This document shows positions 35,766 to 43,463 of a DNA stretch of 64,000 nucleotides, in pieces. The stretch's first letter is position 1, and each line of letters starts with the position of its first letter. The stretch spans positions 39,838 through 103,837 of the forward strand of contig CAJAYT010000096.1 of assembly GCA_903949285.1 (NCBI GenBank). Reading direction: 5' to 3'. This stretch comes from an uncultured Burkholderiales bacterium (GTDB lineage: Bacteria; Pseudomonadota; Gammaproteobacteria; Burkholderiales; Burkholderiaceae_C). The translations under genes and the position numbers were made by a program. The notes under the pieces are model-generated. The model did no database searches. It was not told the origin of the DNA and saw only the letters and a program-made list of their open reading frames with translations.

Positions 35766-36755
35766 TTAGGTGAGTTTGACGACTTGCTTTCCAAAGTTCT
35801 CGCCTTTTAAGAGACCAATCAAGGCGTTTGGAGCATTTTTAATTCCATCGACCTGGGAGAGTTTGTATTTGAGATGCCCCTCTAGGTAAGCCTGTTTTAA
35901 CTCCTCAATAATGGCCGGCCAAGTCTGCGGCTTATCAGTCACGATGAATCCTTGAAATTTAATTCTGTTAATCAAAATTGATCTAAGACTGTGATTTCCG
36001 TAAGGATTTACATTGTATTCAGACACTAAGCCACAAAGCGCGATACGAGAGAATGGATTCATCAGCATTAAAAGAGTTTCAAATATGACGCCACCCACAT
36101 TTTCAAATAGACAATCAATACCTTGGGGAACGGCGGCCTTCATTTGATCCTTAAAGTCGTGTGAGGTGTGATCGATACATGCATTAAATCCCAGCTCTTT
36201 CACAACATAGTTACATTTGTCTGCACCACCCGCGATGCCGACAACTGTGCAACCCCGTGCAAGTGCCAGTTGACCGACAACGCTTCCAACCGCTCCAGAT
36301 GCCGCGTCAACGACGACTGTCTCACCTCGCTTGGGCTCGCAAATATCAATCAGTCCTGTCCAGGCTGTTACGCCTGGCATTCCAAGAACGCCAAGGTATG
36401 CGTGCTCTGGTATCTTGGAGACGTCTATACGCTTGATATCGCGTTCATGGCAAACACCGTGAGTTTGCCAGCCCAGTGTATTTAGTACTGTGTCACCTAC
36501 TTTGAATTTCTCACTCTTTGATTCAAGAACTGTGCCGGTGCAAGAACCTACCATCACTGCCCCAATTTCAGCGCTCTTAGCGTAGGACTTAGACGGGGAG
36601 AGCCGACCTCGCATATAAGGGTCCAGCGATAGGAACTGATTTCGAATCAACACTTCACTCTCGCCTGGTCGAGGAATAGGGGACTCTTTGTATTCAAAAT
36701 CAGATTCTTTAAGCCAACCCTCAGGGTAGCTTTTGACAAGGATTTGTTGATTCAT
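35766..36755 (-). CDS. NADP-dependent MDR-family enone/alkenal reductase-like oxidoreductase
   Basis: This 329-residue zinc-free medium-chain dehydrogenase belongs to the leukotriene B4 dehydrogenase/CurA branch. It has FLSLDPYMRGRLSPS near the N-terminus, PGVTAWTGL, and the nucleotide-binding loop AASGAVGSVVGQLA near residue 153. NVGGVIFETLL and CGLVSEYN follow. Such enzymes reduce the double bond of alpha,beta-unsaturated ketones or aldehydes with NADPH. It precedes the SDR-ACAD region and may handle an unsaturated aryl side chain, but this is inferred. It is on the same strand as the SDR gene, 38 bases downstream of it. Confidence 0.87.
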   Translation of the reverse strand: MNQQILVKSYPEGWLKESDFEYKESPIPRPGESEVLIRNQFLSLDPYMRGRLSPSKSYAKSAEIGAVMVGSCTGTVLESKSEKFKVGDTVLNTLGWQTHGVCHERDIKRIDVSKIPEHAYLGVLGMPGVTAWTGLIDICEPKRGETVVVDAASGAVGSVVGQLALARGCTVVGIAGGADKCNYVVKELGFNACIDHTSHDFKDQMKAAVPQGIDCLFENVGGVIFETLLMLMNPFSRIALCGLVSEYNVNPYGNHSLRSILINRIKFQGFIVTDKPQTWPAIIEELKQAYLEGHLKYKLSQVDGIKNAPNALIGLLKGENFGKQVVKLT

Positions 36756-36793
36756 AGTTGTTATGCAAAAAATAGTTTATTTAGATTGGTGAA

Positions 36794-37567
36794 TCAACAA
36801 ATGGAAGATCCACCGTCCACCGCTATGTATTGACCCGTTATATGTTTTGAAGCCTCACTTGCTAAGAAAACCGCAGTTCCTTTCAAATCCTCCTCATCCC
36901 CGAGTCTTGCCAAAGGAGTTTTACTGATGACTGTGTCTTTCATTGTGCTTAGTAAACCATCCGTCATTTTGGAGGGGAAGAAGCCCGGACAAATCGCATT
37001 AACATTGATGTTGAACTTGCCCCATTCTGCAGCTAACGCACGCGTATGGTTCACTGCAGCTCCTTTGGATGTGTTGTATCCAATAGTTTGCATCATGGGA
37101 TTATTGCCTCTCAGGCCTGCTATTGAAGCTACGTTGATGATTTTTCCGTAGCGACGCTCGATCATGCTTTTCTTAGCAACTTCTTGGCTCATAAAAAACA
37201 TAGCATTGATATTCAAATTCATAAGCTTGTGCCATGCCTCGTGGGGGTAATCTTCTGCTGGAGCCCCCCAAGTCGCGCCCGCGTTGTTGACCAATATATC
37301 TATGCACGCAAATCTCTCGAGCGCATGTTTTACAACGCCCTTGATTTCTTCTTCCTTTTGAAGATCTGCAGCGATGGTATGGGTTTGAATGTTCATCTGC
37401 GTTAAATGCTTTTGAGCTTTTATAAGCTCATCATTTTTTCTTGCAACCAACAGTACCTTGGCTCCCATCTCCCCCAAAGCTTCCGCTATTTGTAATCCTA
37501 GTCCACGTGATCCACCCGTAATAATGGCGTTTTTTCCACTCAGGTCAAATAATTTTTTTACACTCAC
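36794..37567 (-). CDS. Short-chain dehydrogenase/reductase
   Basis: This 257-residue classical SDR has the cofactor motif TGGSRGLGLQIAEALG. It also has NNAGATWG, the catalytic Ser region VASIAG and YNTSKGAAVNH with the Tyr-x3-Lys pair, and a C-terminal GQYIAVDGGSS. Together with crotonase, ACAD and MaoC genes nearby, a 3-hydroxyacyl-CoA dehydrogenase role in side-chain beta-oxidation is reasonable. The start is GTG at 37567 (GTG-AGT-GTA) behind AAAGGAAT. It diverges from the acyl-CoA dehydrogenase pair across 238 bases. Confidence 0.88.
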   Translation of the reverse strand: MSVKKLFDLSGKNAIITGGSRGLGLQIAEALGEMGAKVLLVARKNDELIKAQKHLTQMNIQTHTIAADLQKEEEIKGVVKHALERFACIDILVNNAGATWGAPAEDYPHEAWHKLMNLNINAMFFMSQEVAKKSMIERRYGKIINVASIAGLRGNNPMMQTIGYNTSKGAAVNHTRALAAEWGKFNINVNAICPGFFPSKMTDGLLSTMKDTVISKTPLARLGDEEDLKGTAVFLASEASKHITGQYIAVDGGSSIC

Positions 37568-37805
37568 AATTATTCCTTTTGTATTCTGGATAATTTCATC
37601 GGGCGGGCAACGTACATTGATTCGTTCGTTGATTTCAGATTTAATGAATTCACTAAGCCACTAAGGATAATCTAATAACTGAGAGTTAGGTAAAACCCCT
37701 AGAGATGAGTTGTGACTGCTAGATTGAAGGCAATCCTCAAGCAGAAGAGTCCTTTCCTGCTTAGAATGAGAGTTTTCCTCTCACCATATTTATACGGAGT
37801 ATATT

Positions 37806-39008
37806 TTGGAACTAAGTTTTTCACACGAGGACATGGAGTTTAGAGAGCAAGTTAAAGCATTCCTAAATTCACACATTCCGACAAAGGCAGCAAAAAGTGT
37901 TTCACTAGGGTTGCCAGTTAATCCAGATGACGTTAGAGAGTGGCAGAAAATTCTATATAAAAAGGGTTGGGGAGCCTCCTCCTGGCCGGTCGAATTTGGA
38001 GGAACTGGTTGGAGCGCTACCCAGCAATACATATTTGAAGAAGAGTGCTCCTTGGCTAACGCACCGCTTCAACCTCCCTTTGGTCTCAAAATGGTTGCAC
38101 CAGTGATCATGGCTTTTGGTTCTCCAGAACAAAAGGCAAAGTTTCTCCCTAAAATTATTTCAGGCGAGGACTGGTGGTGCCAGGGTTATTCGGAACCAGG
38201 TGCCGGATCCGATTTGGCGTCTCTCAAAACACAGGCTCAAAGAGTCGGTCAGCACTACATAGTGAATGGCCAAAAGACGTGGACCACTTTGGCTCAACAT
38301 GCAAATATGATTTTTTGTCTTGTACGTACCAATCTTGACGCTAGAAAACAAGAGGGTATCTCCTTTCTTTTGATCGATATGAAAACGCCCGGTGTAAGTG
38401 TTCGTCCGATCATTATGTTAGACGGTGAGCATGAGATCAATGAAGTTTGGTTTGATAACGTTAAAGTACCCGTCGAGAATTTAGTGGGTGAAGAAAATAA
38501 AGGATGGACCTATGCGAAGTATTTGCTGGGCCACGAGAGAACCAACATCGCACAAGTTGGTAAGTCAAAGCGAGAGTTAAAGCGTTTAGTTTCAATTGCA
38601 AAGCAGCAGCAAGGTCCTAGCGGACGTTTGATAGATGATGTGCGCTTTAGAGATCAAATCGCTAACTTAGAGATTGAACTGAATGCGTTAGAGATCACAA
38701 ATATGCGGGTCATTTCCTCTCACACTAAAGGAGATATTGGACCTAAGGCTTCGCTACTCAAGATAAAAGGTGCAGAGATACAGCAGCAACTCACTGAGTT
38801 GCAAATGCAAGTCCTGGGTCCATACAGCTCAGCGCACATTAAGGATGGCCTTTCAGTGGATTGGCATAAGCCATCAGGCTTAAATGGCTATCCTGACTAT
38901 GGACCTGCGCTCAGTGGTGCTTACTTTAATTACCGCAAAACCACGATATACGGTGGATCCAATGAAATTCAAAGAAACATCATTTCAAAAATGATGCTTG
39001 ATCTTTAA
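37806..39008 (+). CDS. Acyl-CoA dehydrogenase, large/alpha subunit of a two-subunit type
   Basis: This 400-residue ACAD has the FAD-binding CQGYSEPGAGSDLASL and YIVNGQKTWTT segments, and near the C-terminus TIYGGSNEIQRNII. The usual MCAD-type catalytic Glu before this segment is Gly here, as in PimC- or FadE-type proteins that pair with a second ACAD. It starts with TTG at 37806, supported by GGAG six bases upstream. The partner gene follows after 17 bases. An aryl-propionyl-CoA or other bulky acyl-CoA is the likely substrate, given the phenylpropanoid genes nearby. Confidence 0.87.
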   Translation: MELSFSHEDMEFREQVKAFLNSHIPTKAAKSVSLGLPVNPDDVREWQKILYKKGWGASSWPVEFGGTGWSATQQYIFEEECSLANAPLQPPFGLKMVAPVIMAFGSPEQKAKFLPKIISGEDWWCQGYSEPGAGSDLASLKTQAQRVGQHYIVNGQKTWTTLAQHANMIFCLVRTNLDARKQEGISFLLIDMKTPGVSVRPIIMLDGEHEINEVWFDNVKVPVENLVGEENKGWTYAKYLLGHERTNIAQVGKSKRELKRLVSIAKQQQGPSGRLIDDVRFRDQIANLEIELNALEITNMRVISSHTKGDIGPKASLLKIKGAEIQQQLTELQMQVLGPYSSAHIKDGLSVDWHKPSGLNGYPDYGPALSGAYFNYRKTTIYGGSNEIQRNIISKMMLDL

Positions 39009-39025
39009 TTAATGGAGCAATTTCT

Positions 39026-40225
39026 ATGAATTTTGATTTTTCACCCATTCAAGTCGAATTACAGAACGGCTTAACAAAGTATTTTTCAAAGAACTACGGG
39101 TTTGATAAACGCCAGGAGTACGCCCGGGAGTCCGCTGGGTTTAGTGAAGATGCCTGGAAACACTATGCTGAGATTGGTCTTTTGGCGCTTAGTTTTCCTG
39201 AATCTTATGGTGGCTTAAATGAGATAGATGAATCAACAGAGTCAGGCAAAAAGACCTTGGCGGCCAATAACGCTGTGGATGCGATGTGGATCCTAGAGCA
39301 CTTTGGAGCCGCGCTTTGTCTCGAGCCCTATTTATCAACCGTAGTCATGGGGGGGGGAACATTACTAAGTTCGGGCTCTGTTGCACAAAAAAGTACTTGG
39401 ATTCCTAAGATTGCCTCTGGTGAACTGCGCATAGCAATTGCAATTGAGGAGCCTAGCTCTCGGTATTCTAGTGAGCGTGTTCAACTGAGTGCTAAGTTGT
39501 CCGAGAAAAGCAGTCCTGGTTCCAAATCATGGCACCTTACAGGGTTGAAAAGCGCTGTATTCAGTGCGAATTCGGCTCAATACATTCTGGTCTCATCTAG
39601 AACCAGCGGCAGTATCGCAGATCGCAACGGTATTTCACTATTTTTAGTCCCTGTAGATGCGAAAGGAATCAAGCTTACCAACTACACCACTCACGATGGA
39701 GGTCGTGCTAGTGATATAGAGTTTGATCAAGTCACTGTGACTGAGGAGCATTTGATTGGAGCTTGCGACTCTGGAGTTGAGATCCTGGAGGATATGGTTG
39801 CAAGGGCGAATGCAGCACTCTGCGGTGAAGCTGTTGGGATTATGTCGACTTTGTGTGAGTTAACTTTGGCTTACCTCAAAACTCGCCAACAGTTTGGCGT
39901 ACCTATTGGCAAATTTCAGGCCCTGCAGCACCGAATGGCAGATATGATCGTTGCTACCGAACAAGCAAAGTCGATGGCTTTTTTGGCTGCGCAGGCGCAT
40001 GCGGATTCAGATTCCAAAAAACGGCTTCGTGACATCAGTGCAGCTAAGGCATATATTTGTAAATCTGCGCGTCAAGTGGGTCAAGAAGCTATCCAGCTGC
40101 ACGGAGGAATGGGTGTTACCAACGAGTTAAGTGTTGGACACTACTTTAAACGGTTGACCATCATTACTCAGACCTTTGGTGATTTTAATCACCATATCGG
40201 CTTAGTCAGTGACTATTTGCTTTAA
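39026..40225 (+). CDS. Acyl-CoA dehydrogenase, small/beta subunit of a two-subunit type
   Basis: This 399-residue diverged ACAD has IAIAIEEPSSRYS in place of the stricter GSDL motif. Family features are CGEAVGIMSTLCELTLAYLKTR, QFGVPIGKFQALQHRMADM and QLHGGMGVTNELSVGHYF. This pattern matches PimD-like small subunits, and ACAD pairs encoded side by side usually form alpha2beta2 complexes that oxidise bulky acyl-CoAs. The ATG follows a GGAG. It comes 17 bases after the large subunit gene and 32 bases before the MaoC gene, forming a three-gene operon. Confidence 0.87.
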   Translation: MNFDFSPIQVELQNGLTKYFSKNYGFDKRQEYARESAGFSEDAWKHYAEIGLLALSFPESYGGLNEIDESTESGKKTLAANNAVDAMWILEHFGAALCLEPYLSTVVMGGGTLLSSGSVAQKSTWIPKIASGELRIAIAIEEPSSRYSSERVQLSAKLSEKSSPGSKSWHLTGLKSAVFSANSAQYILVSSRTSGSIADRNGISLFLVPVDAKGIKLTNYTTHDGGRASDIEFDQVTVTEEHLIGACDSGVEILEDMVARANAALCGEAVGIMSTLCELTLAYLKTRQQFGVPIGKFQALQHRMADMIVATEQAKSMAFLAAQAHADSDSKKRLRDISAAKAYICKSARQVGQEAIQLHGGMGVTNELSVGHYFKRLTIITQTFGDFNHHIGLVSDYLL

Positions 40226-40257
40226 AAGTTTTTCATTCATCCATGAGGGCGAAGTAA

Positions 40258-40716
40258 TTGAAGCCAGAGCTCAAATATTGCTGGGAAGATTTTGTTGCAG
40301 GCCAAACCAAAGAGTTTGGCAATCGCATTGTCTCTGAAGACGATATTTTGAGTTTTGCAAAAGAGTACGACCCTCAGCCCTTTCACGTGAACAGGGAGGC
40401 TGCTGAGCAAACAATATTCAAGGGATTAATCGCAAGCGGTTGGCAAACCTGCTCATTCATGATGCGTATGATTTGTGATGAGTATTTGCTTGACTCAAGT
40501 TGTCAAGGTTCACCAGGATTGGATTTTGTGAAGTGGCTCAAGCCCGTGAGGCCAGGTGACTGTATCAGGGTTCGAAGTACCGTGCTTGAAACCCGGTCTA
40601 TGAACAGCAAACCACACCTTGGCTTGGTGAGCTCGAGGTGGGAGTGTCTGAATCAAAACAACGACGTTGTAACTTCTATGCAGGGAAGTCTTATTTTTAT
40701 CAAGAGAACTCAGTGA
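40258..40716 (+). CDS. MaoC-family (R)-specific enoyl-CoA hydratase-like protein
   Basis: This 152-residue hotdog-fold protein has the hydratase motif YDPQPFHVN (Asp38, His43) and FKGLIASGWQTCSFMM, typical of PhaJ/MaoC-like dehydratases. The start is TTG at 40258, supported by GAGGG nine bases upstream; an upstream ATG at 40243 is closed by a stop four codons later. It is the third gene after the two-subunit ACAD and should hydrate the enoyl-CoA formed there. A perfect 9-base dyad follows two bases after the stop codon. Confidence 0.85.
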   Translation: MKPELKYCWEDFVAGQTKEFGNRIVSEDDILSFAKEYDPQPFHVNREAAEQTIFKGLIASGWQTCSFMMRMICDEYLLDSSCQGSPGLDFVKWLKPVRPGDCIRVRSTVLETRSMNSKPHLGLVSSRWECLNQNNDVVTSMQGSLIFIKRTQ

Positions 40717-40717
40717 T

Positions 40718-40747
40718 CATGAGTCCTTTTGCGGACTTGGACTCATG
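40718..40747. terminator. Perfect 9-base hairpin after the MaoC gene
   Basis: CATGAGTCC (40718-40726) pairs perfectly with GGACTCATG (40739-40747) across a 12-base loop. It begins directly after the MaoC stop and faces the convergent Bug-receptor gene. No T-run follows on either strand, so it may protect the 3' end or aid termination rather than act as a classic terminator. Confidence 0.5.
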
Positions 40748-40787
40748 AAAGTTGATGATTAAGTGGCGGATTCTTTCACTCTTCTCT

Positions 40788-41846
40788 TTACTCTGCTTTT
40801 ACCCCCGCGGCATTTATTACCTTAGACCACTTGAGGATTTCATCGTCCAGGAATTTCCCTGCCTCTGTAGGCGTGTTTCCAATTGGTTCGATCGCTAAAT
40901 CTTCAAATTTTTGGGTGATCTCAGGGGATCTAATGGCCTTGGCAATTTCATTCGATAATTTGTTGACTATCTCTTTGGGTACCCCGGCTGGTCCTAAAAA
41001 TAATACCCATGTTGAACCCTCAATAGGGGGGCCACCTGCCTCTTGTATGGTTGGGATATCCTCTGCGCCCTTGATTCTCTTTTGAGAAAACACAGCCATA
41101 GCTTTGATTTTTCCACTCTTAACAAATGGCATCAGTGCACTAGGGGTATCGGTCATGATTTGTAGGCTACCTCCCATTAAGTCTGCCAAGGCGGGTACGG
41201 TGCCTTTGTAAGGCACATGGGTCGCCTCCATTGAGGTTACTTGTTTGAGGAGCTCAAAAGTAAGGTGAGAGGCTGAGCCAACGCCCGAGGAACCGAAAGA
41301 GACTTTGCTAGGATTTGCTTTTGCATAAGCAATGAGTTCTTTCACGTTCTTAGGGGCAAAGTTAACGTTCGCCGTCATAAGCAGTGGAGTTACCCCCACA
41401 AGTGATATGGGTGAGAAGCTCTTCGCAGGATCGTAGGGGATTCGACCCGCATAAAGTGTTGCATTAGCCGCGTGTGCACCGATTACTGTCAAAAAGGTGT
41501 ATCCATCTGGGGCTGCACGCGCGGCAATATCAGCACCTAGTATCGAGTTTGCACCTGGCTTGTTGTCAATAATAAAGTTCCAGCCTGTATCGGTCTGAAC
41601 CTTTTGTAAGACCATACGCGTTGCGCTATCTGTGATTCCACCAGGTGGATAGGGGATGATCCAGCGAATTGGTTTGGCAGGCCATGAGCCCGTATTTGAA
41701 GTGTTTTGAGCATGGGAAGAGGTGGGCGCTAGGATCGAACTTAATAGGATTACTGTAAGTCCAAGAAGGCTTTTGATCCCAAGCCAATTGATCAAAGTGC
41801 GGTGTAGATTAGGTTCTTCAGCGGATATGCTTTGGATGATTTTCAT
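40788..41846 (-). CDS. Bug-family (TctC-like) periplasmic solute receptor, orphan
   Basis: This 352-residue tripartite-tricarboxylate/Bug receptor has a long N-terminal signal region (hydrophobic core about residues 26-42, cleavage near SSHAQ at 47). The Bug signature WPAKPIRWIIPYPPGGITD is followed by NKPGANSILGADIAA and ASHLTFELLKQ. No TctA or TctB membrane genes are adjacent, as is common for Bug proteins in Burkholderiales. Bug receptors bind carboxylates or nicotinate-like aromatics. Its place at the end of the aromatic island suggests an aromatic acid, but the ligand is unknown. Confidence 0.9.
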   Translation of the reverse strand: MKIIQSISAEEPNLHRTLINWLGIKSLLGLTVILLSSILAPTSSHAQNTSNTGSWPAKPIRWIIPYPPGGITDSATRMVLQKVQTDTGWNFIIDNKPGANSILGADIAARAAPDGYTFLTVIGAHAANATLYAGRIPYDPAKSFSPISLVGVTPLLMTANVNFAPKNVKELIAYAKANPSKVSFGSSGVGSASHLTFELLKQVTSMEATHVPYKGTVPALADLMGGSLQIMTDTPSALMPFVKSGKIKAMAVFSQKRIKGAEDIPTIQEAGGPPIEGSTWVLFLGPAGVPKEIVNKLSNEIAKAIRSPEITQKFEDLAIEPIGNTPTEAGKFLDDEILKWSKVINAAGVKAE

Positions 41847-41902
41847 AAAATAATTCGAATTTTCAGCTAAGGTGGTTAAACATTACAGAACATCCCTGAG
41901 GC

Positions 41903-41916
41903 TAAGATAAGTCTTA
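41903..41916. repeat. Short perfect dyad upstream of the small protein gene
   Basis: TAAGA-TAAG-TCTTA is a perfect inverted repeat with 5-base arms. It lies 57 bases before the divergent Bug gene start and 69 bases before the 81-residue protein gene. It is too short to assign but is symmetric and sits in the shared promoter region. Confidence 0.3.
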
Positions 41917-41984
41917 TGGAGCGTCAATAGAAAAAGTCCCCTAGATAAGAATTTCAAAAGAAAACTAAGAAAGATAGGGGCTGT

Positions 41985-42230
41985 ATGTCAAAATGTTTAA
42001 TGTTAAAGCTACTGATTTACCCTTTGTTTAAAATATTCTTTAAGAAAAGACAGGACCCAACTGACTTGGAACGAGCTTGCTCGTTGATCCAGGCTATCGA
42101 CAAAGGCGGCATTCCTTTGAACGCTGCAAGGGTGAACGCTATAGGACGAAGTCTTGGGTTAGAGGTCTCGCTGAACGCACCCATGCCCGAGACCATTGAG
42201 AGAATTCGAGCAGCCATTGCGCGCGCTTAA
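41985..42230 (+). CDS. Small conserved-looking protein (81 residues)
   Basis: This short protein has a hydrophobic N-terminal stretch (LMLKLLIYPLFKIFF) followed by a soluble helical part (QAIDKGGIPLNAARVNAIGRSL). I have a moderate impression of similar short proteins in Comamonadaceae-like genomes but cannot name a family. AGGGG lies upstream of the ATG. It diverges from the Bug receptor gene. Function is unknown; it may be an inner-membrane-anchored helical protein. Confidence 0.6.
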   Translation: MSKCLMLKLLIYPLFKIFFKKRQDPTDLERACSLIQAIDKGGIPLNAARVNAIGRSLGLEVSLNAPMPETIERIRAAIARA

Positions 42231-42339
42231 AACTCCAAGGACATCTAATTTTTACTGTATTTGTACTGTTGCAGTAATTGCTAGCCGTGGTGAGCTCACC
42301 TGATTGAAATCTTAGCCAATTCAGCAAAACTGAGGAGTT

Positions 42340-42370
42340 GGGGGGTGTTGCTTCAAGGGTGGGGGGGGGG
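42340..42370 (+). other. G-rich segment with a G10 tract (possible G-quadruplex)
   Basis: The plus strand has G6 at 42340-42345, G3 at 42357-42359 and a run of ten G at 42361-42370 within 31 bases. Four or more G3 blocks can be drawn from it. It lies in the 350-base stretch between the 81-residue gene and the lipoprotein gene. Apart from this tract and the 23-codon frame at 42411, I see nothing else in that stretch. The G10 run is slippage-prone and could also be an assembly or base-calling error. Confidence 0.6.
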
Positions 42371-42410
42371 CAGAGCTCTGATTCACAACCATCACAGGGG
42401 AGAATACCGA

Positions 42411-42482
42411 ATGACTAAAGACTTGAAACCAATTCCTTTGGCGCTCGGCGGTGCGTTGGATCTTGCCGAGCGTTTCATGTAG
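42411..42482 (+). CDS. Possible 23-codon small ORF with a strong ribosome-binding site
   Basis: A 23-codon frame (MTKDLKPIPLALGGALDL and five more residues) starts with ATG eight bases after AGGGGAG. It contains a perfect 8-base dyad, CGCTCGGC at 42442-42449 and GCCGAGCG at 42465-42472. It ends about 100 bases before the lipoprotein gene. It may be a leader peptide, a genuine microprotein or coincidence. The ribosome-binding site and spacing are the only support. Confidence 0.3.
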   Translation: MTKDLKPIPLALGGALDLAERFM

Positions 42483-42580
42483 GTTTTACTTGAGCATTAG
42501 GGTCTGATTGGTTGAATTTTGTCTTGTCATGGGTTGCCAAGGGATATACTTGGATTTAGGTTCACAACTACTTTATTCAC

Positions 42581-42895
42581 ATGTCAAAAAATCTACCAAG
42601 ATATCCATCTAGCGCAGCAGTCTTTTTGGGACTTGTGCTCGTAATCAATATATCGGGTTGTGCAACTCGTACCAATTATGTCAAGGAGTCTGGAAACTAC
42701 GAAGTAGATAGCGCTCAATGCAAAGAAGAAGAGCTAAATGCGATAAATAAGAACGGGGACCTGGATAAACCCAACGAACTTAATACCCCTAAGTCTTTGC
42801 AGTATGTAAGTCCCTTTGAGTCGTGTATGGTCTCAAAGGGCTGGCATCCAGAGAAAACTGAGTTTCGATTGAATTCTCTGAAAATGTCCTGGTAA
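42581..42895 (+). CDS. Small putative lipoprotein
   Basis: This 104-residue protein has an N-terminal signal with lipobox ISGC (Cys27), so it is probably a lipidated envelope protein. The mature part has further Cys residues (in AQCKEEE and FESCMVSKGWHP). The C-terminal pattern CMVSKGWHPE resembles small lipoproteins of unknown function that share a Cys-Met...Gly-Trp motif. It ends exactly where the convergent coiled-coil gene ends. Function is unknown. Confidence 0.7.
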   Translation: MSKNLPRYPSSAAVFLGLVLVINISGCATRTNYVKESGNYEVDSAQCKEEELNAINKNGDLDKPNELNTPKSLQYVSPFESCMVSKGWHPEKTEFRLNSLKMSW

Positions 42896-43243
42896 CTAGT
42901 TCTTAGCTTTAGCCTTTGGCTTTGGCTTTTTTTGCAAAGCTTCGTATGCGGCTACTTCCTTATTGAGCTCATCGAGTTGGGTTGCGAGTTCCTTATTGGA
43001 CTGCGAGAACTTTTCAATCGAAGCAGTTGCCTCCTCATTTTTGCTTTCAAGTTCTTTTGTTTTTGCCTCTAGCTCCTTTATTTTGGCGCTAGCGCTCTCG
43101 AGTTCCTCTGTTTGCTGTGTCAAAGCGGACTGAGCTTGGAGGGACTGATGGAAAAAGAAGTAAGCTCCTCCTGCAAACGCAATGGCGAGGACTATAGCAA
43201 ATCCAGAGACGATTTTTAAAATTGCAGTTGAACTAATTTTCAT
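42896..43243 (-). CDS. Membrane-anchored coiled-coil protein
   Basis: This 115-residue protein has an N-terminal transmembrane segment (IVSGFAIVLAIAFAGGAYF). A continuous heptad-rich coiled coil follows (Glu, Leu, Lys, Ser and Gln rich, about residues 34-100), then a Lys-Pro-Ala tail (KPKPKAKAKN). It is likely a single-pass periplasmic or cytoplasmic coiled-coil protein. No family is recognised. It is convergent with the lipoprotein gene with no gap. The following 220 bases to the ParA gene hold no credible gene. Confidence 0.65.
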   Translation of the reverse strand: MKISSTAILKIVSGFAIVLAIAFAGGAYFFFHQSLQAQSALTQQTEELESASAKIKELEAKTKELESKNEEATASIEKFSQSNKELATQLDELNKEVAAYEALQKKPKPKAKAKN

Positions 43244-43463
43244 AAAAGTATTGATGGTTACGAAAGAAGACTTAAGTTAAATCGCGAGTGAACAAACACC
43301 GGCGTTTAAGGTTTAAGAGTACGCGCGGGCTATTTTAGCAACAAGGATTTGGTTTGGATGAAGCCTGCGGGGTGCATTTCGATAAAGTTTAATCAAAATG
43401 CATAGCAATCCTAGTTTGATTTGTGTCGGTCTAGCTGTTTTTGGCATCAAATGAAGCTCAATT

